This document shows positions 5,398 to 9,598 of a stretch of 9,598 nucleotides of DNA, piece after piece. The stretch is from Acidobacteriota bacterium (GTDB lineage Bacteria > Acidobacteriota > Terriglobia > Acidiferrales > UBA7541). Positions within the stretch are counted from its first letter, which is position 1, and each line of letters starts with the position of its first letter. The position numbers and the translations under genes were made by a program. The notes under the pieces were generated by a model that did not search any database, had not been told where the DNA came from, and worked only from the letters and a program-made list of their open reading frames with translations. Where the stretch lies: the NCBI GenBank assembly GCA_003161495.1, contig PMOP01000252.1:1-9598 (forward strand), given 5' to 3'.

Positions 5398-7778
5398 AAA
5401 ATCCATCTCTTCCCGTTAATGAAATTCCAATGTCGCGCGGCGCCGCGGATGCACTGGCGCGCGCTGGATTTTCGCGCCGCACTTTTATCAAAGGCACGGG
5501 CGCACTGATCGTCAGCTTCAGCATGGGCGGCGTCCTCGGAAAGCTTGCGGCGCAGCAAGCACGCGGCGGCGCGTTCGGTGAAAATGCGGCTGCGGATTCT
5601 CCGCCGGCCGGCGAAGTTGATTCCTGGCTGGCCATCGGCTCGGACGGCACGGTGACCGCCTACACCGGAAAGGAAGAGCTCGGGCAGGGAATGTCCACGG
5701 CCCAGACGCAACTCGTCGCCGAAGAACTGTGTGTGCCCTTTCATCGCGTCAACCTGATTGTCGCCGATACGTCCATCACACCCGATCAAGGCGTCACCTC
5801 CGGCAGCCAATCGCACCCCGCTAATTTTAATCACAATAATTTGGCTGGCGCGTGCGCCACCGCGCGCGAGGCGCTCCTGCAGCTCGGATCGAAACGCCTG
5901 AACATTCCCGCCGATCAGCTCATCGCCGTGGACGGCGAGATTCGCTCGAAGTCCGACGCGTCGAAAAAAGTAGATTACGCGGAACTGGTTGCCGGGAAGA
6001 AATTCGATCTGAAAGTGGACACCTCCGCGAAACGCAAGCCGGCGAGCGAATGGACCGTGCTGGGAAAACCCATTGGGCGGCCGGACATGCCCGCGATGGC
6101 CACAGGCACATTCGAGTACGCGCACAACGTCCGCGTCCCCGGAATGCTGCACGGGATGGTGATTCGCCCGTCGGCCGTGGGCGCAAACCTCATGAACGTG
6201 GACGAAAGCTCGGTCTCCGGAATGCCGGGCTTCGTGAAAGTCGTCGTCAAAAAGAATTTTGTCGGCGTCGTCGCGGAAAAAACCTGGCAAGCGGTGCAGA
6301 TTGCCCGGGCGTTGAATGTCACCTGGTCTCCCGGTCCTGAACTTCCGAAGCAGGAAACTTTTTACGACTATTTGCGGAATCAAAAACCCACGCGCGACAC
6401 GCTGCTTGTGAATTCCAATGACGTGGACCAGAAACTTTCCGAGGCCGCGTCGGTAGTGAAGGCCACCTACCATCATCCGTATCAAATGCATGGATCGGTT
6501 GGAAGCTCGTGCGCGGTGGCCGACGTGCAGGGCGACAAGGCCACGGTGTGGTCTCCAACGCAGGGAGTCTGGCACCAGCGCGCCACCCTCGCCATGCTTC
6601 TCGGATTGAAACCCGAAAATGTGCACGTGATTTTTCGCAGAGGCTCGGGTTGCTACGGAATTAACGGGGCCGATACGGTCACGTACGATGCCGCGCTGCT
6701 TTCGCAGGCTGCCGGGAAACCGGTGCGCGTCCAGCTCACGCGAAAAGACGAAATGGCGTGGGAGAATTATGGATTCGCATTCACGATTGACGAGCGCGCC
6801 GGGCTCGACGCCAAGGGAAACATCATCGCGTGGGATCACGAAGGGTGGTCGCCTGTGCTCGGAAATCGTCCGGTCTACTCGTATCCTGGAAATGTGATCA
6901 CCGGATTTCTGGCGGGATTTCAGCCGGAGGAATTCAGGCCGCGTTCGCCTGCGCCCGAGCCGGCCACGTTCAGCAATAACAGCAATGCGATTTGTTCATA
7001 TATGGTGGGCCACGTGGCCGGCGCCGATCACGGCGCGGGCACGATCAAGTCCGAACGCGCCCTTCTGCACAACGTTGTGTCGCCGTTTTGGACCGGCCCG
7101 TTGCGTTCGCCGCAGCGCCTGCAAAATACGTTCGCGCATGAATCTTTCATGGACGAGCTCGCGACGCGTGCCAAAGTCGATCCCGTGGAATTTCGGTTGC
7201 GCCATCTAAGCGAACAGCGAATGGTCGACGTCGTGAAGGCCGCAGCGAAAGCCGCAAATTGGGATTCGCGCACCTCGCCGAAACCTCGCGCCACTTCCGC
7301 TTCCGGCATCGCCAGCGGCCGCGGAATTTCCTGTGTCGCCTATGAAGGCGACAACGGTTTCTCCGCCATGGTCGCCGAAGTCGAGGTCGAGCTGGCAACG
7401 GGAAAATTAACCGTGAAGCGCCTCGTCGTCAGCATCGATGCCGGCCCGATCTCCAATCCCGACGGCCTCCGCAATCAAAGCGAGGGTGGCGCCCTGCAAG
7501 GAATGAGCCGCGCCCTCGGCGAAGAAGTTACCTGGGACGATCACAACGTGACCTCGATCGACTGGAGAACCTACCACTCGCTGCCCCTCGGCTTTGCCGT
7601 CCCGAAAGTCGAAGTGGTCCTGCTGAACAGGCCGGACATGCCGGCAACAGGGGCCGGGGAAACCGCGATCACGGTTGTCGCGGGCGCGATCGGAAACGCC
7701 ATTTTCGACGCAACTGGCGCGCGCATCCGGCAAGTGCCCTTCACAGCGGAGCGGATTAAGGCCGCGCTCGCGGGCTAG
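5394..7778 (+). CDS. Molybdopterin-binding large subunit, xanthine oxidase family (NicB/IorB-like), Tat-exported
   Basis: A 794-residue catalytic subunit carrying molybdopterin cytosine dinucleotide, expected to hydroxylate an N-heteroaromatic or oxidise an aldehyde with water as oxygen source. The N-terminus holds a Tat motif, SRRTFIKG at residues 27-34, followed by a hydrophobic stretch, so the enzyme acts in the periplasm. A first domain follows (about 75-115, including GKEELGQGMSTAQTQLVAEEL), then the hammerhead domain (GKPIGRPDM through GMLHGMVIRPSAVG), QMHGSVGSSCAVAD near 364-377, and GSGCYGINGAD at 417-427, a pattern I associate with the NicB-like branch. The catalytic Glu756 is in GAGE near the C-terminus. 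The ATG at 5394 overlaps the small-subunit stop; an upstream in-frame start at 5328 would run inside that gene and displace the Tat signal. There is no fused cytochrome c domain and no separate FAD subunit. The substrate is unknown. Confidence 0.93.
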   Translation: MKNPSLPVNEIPMSRGAADALARAGFSRRTFIKGTGALIVSFSMGGVLGKLAAQQARGGAFGENAAADSPPAGEVDSWLAIGSDGTVTAYTGKEELGQGMSTAQTQLVAEELCVPFHRVNLIVADTSITPDQGVTSGSQSHPANFNHNNLAGACATAREALLQLGSKRLNIPADQLIAVDGEIRSKSDASKKVDYAELVAGKKFDLKVDTSAKRKPASEWTVLGKPIGRPDMPAMATGTFEYAHNVRVPGMLHGMVIRPSAVGANLMNVDESSVSGMPGFVKVVVKKNFVGVVAEKTWQAVQIARALNVTWSPGPELPKQETFYDYLRNQKPTRDTLLVNSNDVDQKLSEAASVVKATYHHPYQMHGSVGSSCAVADVQGDKATVWSPTQGVWHQRATLAMLLGLKPENVHVIFRRGSGCYGINGADTVTYDAALLSQAAGKPVRVQLTRKDEMAWENYGFAFTIDERAGLDAKGNIIAWDHEGWSPVLGNRPVYSYPGNVITGFLAGFQPEEFRPRSPAPEPATFSNNSNAICSYMVGHVAGADHGAGTIKSERALLHNVVSPFWTGPLRSPQRLQNTFAHESFMDELATRAKVDPVEFRLRHLSEQRMVDVVKAAAKAANWDSRTSPKPRATSASGIASGRGISCVAYEGDNGFSAMVAEVEVELATGKLTVKRLVVSIDAGPISNPDGLRNQSEGGALQGMSRALGEEVTWDDHNVTSIDWRTYHSLPLGFAVPKVEVVLLNRPDMPATGAGETAITVVAGAIGNAIFDATGARIRQVPFTAERIKAALAG

Positions 7779-7817
7779 TCCGATTCGCTGAGACAGCACA
7801 GTCGTCCCCCGCCAGAC

Positions 7818-7834
7818 TAATTGTCCGACAATTA
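7818..7834. repeat. 17-bp palindrome upstream of the c-di-GMP gene
   Basis: TAATTGTC and GACAATTA flank a single C, forming a perfect AT-rich dyad 40 bases after the molybdenum-enzyme stop and about 130 bases before the next ATG. No T-run follows, and a one-base loop is unsuited to an RNA hairpin, so a dimeric DNA-binding protein site is the likelier reading. Confidence 0.45.
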
Positions 7835-7900
7835 ATTGCCATGAGCCGCGGCTTGTTTACCTCTTCATTTCCTGTGTACCAAGTCGACACATACACCGAG

Positions 7901-7918
7901 GTGTTCAAAAGTGAACAC
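7901..7918. promoter_or_regulatory. Inverted repeat, candidate operator of the c-di-GMP gene
   Basis: GTGTTCA and TGAACAC are perfect seven-base arms around AAAG, about 50 bases upstream of the start codon. The position suits a repressor or activator site at this promoter. The regulator is not known, and no convincing -35/-10 pair was found nearby. Confidence 0.4.
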
Positions 7919-7966
7919 AAAATATTTCCTAGTTATTCGAAGATACATAAGGAGGCGGCCAGTACT

Positions 7967-9598
7967 ATGTCCACTATTTCTCATCTCGTACTACTCATCG
8001 ACGATAACCCCGATCATGCCAAGGCACTTCAAGAGGCCTTGATTGCCTCAGGGAGTGATCCGTCGAATCTTGAATGTGTGGGAACCCTGGCGAGCGGTCT
8101 TGAAAGTTTGGTTTACGCAAAACACTCGGTCATCTTTGTCAATCTCGATATGCCAGACAGCCGGGGCCCCGACACACTTGGAAGGCTGCTGTTGGCCGCT
8201 CCCGCCGTTCCGATCGTTGTGATCGGTGGCGCCGAGGATGAAGAAATTTGTAAAGCAGCCATGAAAAACGGGGCGCAGGACTACCTTTTAGAAGGCCACC
8301 TGGACAAATACTCGTTCACACGAGCGATTCGCAACATCGCTGAGCGCGGCGTCGCACGACAGGAGCTATTTGCTGAAAAGGAACGCGCCCAGGTCACACT
8401 AAATTCAATAGGCGACGCGGTATTGAGCACGGATCTCTCGGGCAATGTGGTTTACATGAACGTGGTTGCGGAAAAGATGACCGGATGGAGCATGAAGGAA
8501 GCGGTTGGTCATCCGCTCCCCGATGTGTTTCAAATCATCGATGGCGTCACCCATAAGCCCTCGCCAAACCCTTTAGAGATGGCCATTGAGCAAAACAGGA
8601 CCGTGGGACTAAGCGCCAACTGTATCCTGGTTCGCCGGGACGGATATGAAAGCGCAATTGAGGATTCGTCAGCTCCAATCCACGACAGGGAAGGCAAGGT
8701 CAGCGGAGCCGTCATCGTGTTTCATGACGTGAGCATGGCCCGCGCAATGGTACTCGAGATGTCTCACAGGGCCCAACACGATGTTCTCACGGATTTGCCG
8801 AATCGATTGATGCTGAACGATCGTCTTACCCAGGCTATTTCCCTGGCGCGCCGGAATAACCACCAACTTGCAGTGCTGTTCCTGGATTTGGATGGTTTCA
8901 AGAATATTAACGACTCCCTCGGACATACCATTGGCGATAAGCTCCTCCAATCGGTGGCATTACGCTTATCGGCGTGTATCCGCAAATCGGACACGATAAG
9001 CCGCCAGGGGGGCGATGAATTTGTGATCCTGCTTCCGGAAGTTGCGCACGCTGCAGATGCGGCTGTGAGCGCCGCCAAGATCATTGCCGAGATTAAAAAG
9101 ACGCATGGCGTCGGCGAACAACGTCTTTGCATTACCGCGAGCATCGGCGTAAGCACCTATCCCGATCACGGTGAGGATGCGGAAACGCTGATCAAGAATG
9201 CCGACACCGCGATGTATCACGCCAAGCAGAGTGGGCGCGACAATTACCAGTTCTTTACCCCGGAAATGAATTTGCGTGCCGTCGAACGCCAATCCCTGGA
9301 AGGCCAGCTCCGATATGCCGTGGAACGCCATGAATTGTTATTGCATTACCAGCCCAAAGTAAATCTCAAAACAGGTGCGATCACGAGTGTCGAAGCCCTC
9401 GTACGCTGGCAACATCCGACGCGCGGGCTGCTTCTTCCGGGGCAATTCCTGGCCATCGCCGAAGACACAGGCATAATTGTAGCTATCGGCCAATGGGTTT
9501 TAGCTGAGGCATGCAGGCAAACCCGGGAATGGTTCGCTGCGGGCCTTCCCGCTGTCCCCGTGGCAGTCAATATCTCATCCCAGGAATTTCGGAGCGCG
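7967..9598 (+). CDS. Receiver-PAS-GGDEF-EAL cyclic-di-GMP signalling protein, cut by the window end
   Basis: The first 544 codons of a bifunctional c-di-GMP protein, open to the last base. The start ATG has AAGGAGG at 7949-7955, 11 bases upstream. A receiver-like domain spans about 5-125, keeping the Asp12-Asp13 pair. The phospho-acceptor site reads VNLDMPD (Asn59 for Asp), the Thr/Ser position is Gly87 and the Lys position is Glu109. A PAS domain follows (about 140-258, DAVLSTDLSGNVVYMN). The GGDEF domain (about 270-430) has DVLTDLPNR, LDLDGFKNIND and an intact GGDEF at 348-352, with an inhibitory RxxD at Arg339-Asp342, so GTP cyclisation with feedback inhibition is expected. The EAL domain starts near 447 with YQPK, EALVRW (Glu476) and VNIS (Asn535), all usual for an active phosphodiesterase. 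No membrane span is seen, so the protein is cytoplasmic. Whether synthesis or hydrolysis dominates cannot be told. Confidence 0.95.
   Translation, partial: MSTISHLVLLIDDNPDHAKALQEALIASGSDPSNLECVGTLASGLESLVYAKHSVIFVNLDMPDSRGPDTLGRLLLAAPAVPIVVIGGAEDEEICKAAMKNGAQDYLLEGHLDKYSFTRAIRNIAERGVARQELFAEKERAQVTLNSIGDAVLSTDLSGNVVYMNVVAEKMTGWSMKEAVGHPLPDVFQIIDGVTHKPSPNPLEMAIEQNRTVGLSANCILVRRDGYESAIEDSSAPIHDREGKVSGAVIVFHDVSMARAMVLEMSHRAQHDVLTDLPNRLMLNDRLTQAISLARRNNHQLAVLFLDLDGFKNINDSLGHTIGDKLLQSVALRLSACIRKSDTISRQGGDEFVILLPEVAHAADAAVSAAKIIAEIKKTHGVGEQRLCITASIGVSTYPDHGEDAETLIKNADTAMYHAKQSGRDNYQFFTPEMNLRAVERQSLEGQLRYAVERHELLLHYQPKVNLKTGAITSVEALVRWQHPTRGLLLPGQFLAIAEDTGIIVAIGQWVLAEACRQTREWFAAGLPAVPVAVNISSQEFRSA

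Noticed and set aside
5229..6839. Long 536-codon open frame on the minus strand
   Set aside because: It lies antisense to the molybdenum-enzyme genes, which show clear family motifs; the translation is Arg/His/Gly-rich with no recognisable domain, as expected of a GC-driven shadow.
1..9598. Mobile elements, CRISPR arrays, tRNA or rRNA genes
   Set aside because: No transposase or integrase motifs, no regularly spaced repeats, and no tRNA or rRNA-like segments were recognised on either strand.

Overview
The window is bacterial chromosome, probably from a soil Acidobacteriota (Terriglobia-like) genome. That assignment is an inference. It rests on the fairly GC-rich coding style, the Tat-exported metallo-beta-lactamase-fold and molybdenum enzymes, and a His-rich secreted protein of a type I associate with acidobacterial genomes. 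No rRNA, tRNA, CRISPR, transposase or integrase was seen, and no gene-free stretch exceeds about 230 bases.

Layout, left to right. A palindrome-rich non-coding edge (1-165) is followed by a minus-strand SAM-dependent methyltransferase (166-963). Divergent from it is a more AT-rich pair of plus-strand genes: an unrecognised two-span membrane protein (1156-1785) and a small ExbD/TolR-like protein (1798-2220). Next is a Tat-signal MBL-fold hydrolase (2335-3336), which meets tail-to-tail a minus-strand PduO-type cob(I)alamin adenosyltransferase (3346-3909). A His-rich secreted protein with a good promoter and ribosome binding site follows (4135-4725). A two-gene operon then encodes a 2Fe-2S subunit (4930-5397) and a Tat-exported molybdopterin subunit (5394-7778) of a xanthine oxidase-family dehydrogenase, with ATGA-overlapping stop and start codons. 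The right edge holds the first 544 codons of a receiver-PAS-GGDEF-EAL cyclic-di-GMP protein (7967 to beyond 9598).

The genes look like several independent transcription units rather than one pathway. The only clear functional unit is the molybdenum hydroxylase operon, which resembles nicotinate dehydrogenase or isoquinoline oxidoreductase. It carries neither the FAD subunit nor the cytochrome expected of such enzymes.

The points most worth a second look are these. The c-di-GMP protein has a receiver domain whose phospho-acceptor Asp, conserved Thr/Ser and conserved Lys all appear replaced, while its GGDEF motif, inhibitory site and early EAL motifs are intact. The ExbD-like protein lacks the proton-relay Asp in its membrane span and has no ExbB/TolQ nearby. 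It is also in the same reading frame as the upstream membrane protein, separated only by one TGA and four codons, with its start codon inside a small hairpin. I found no system that I can confidently call new.
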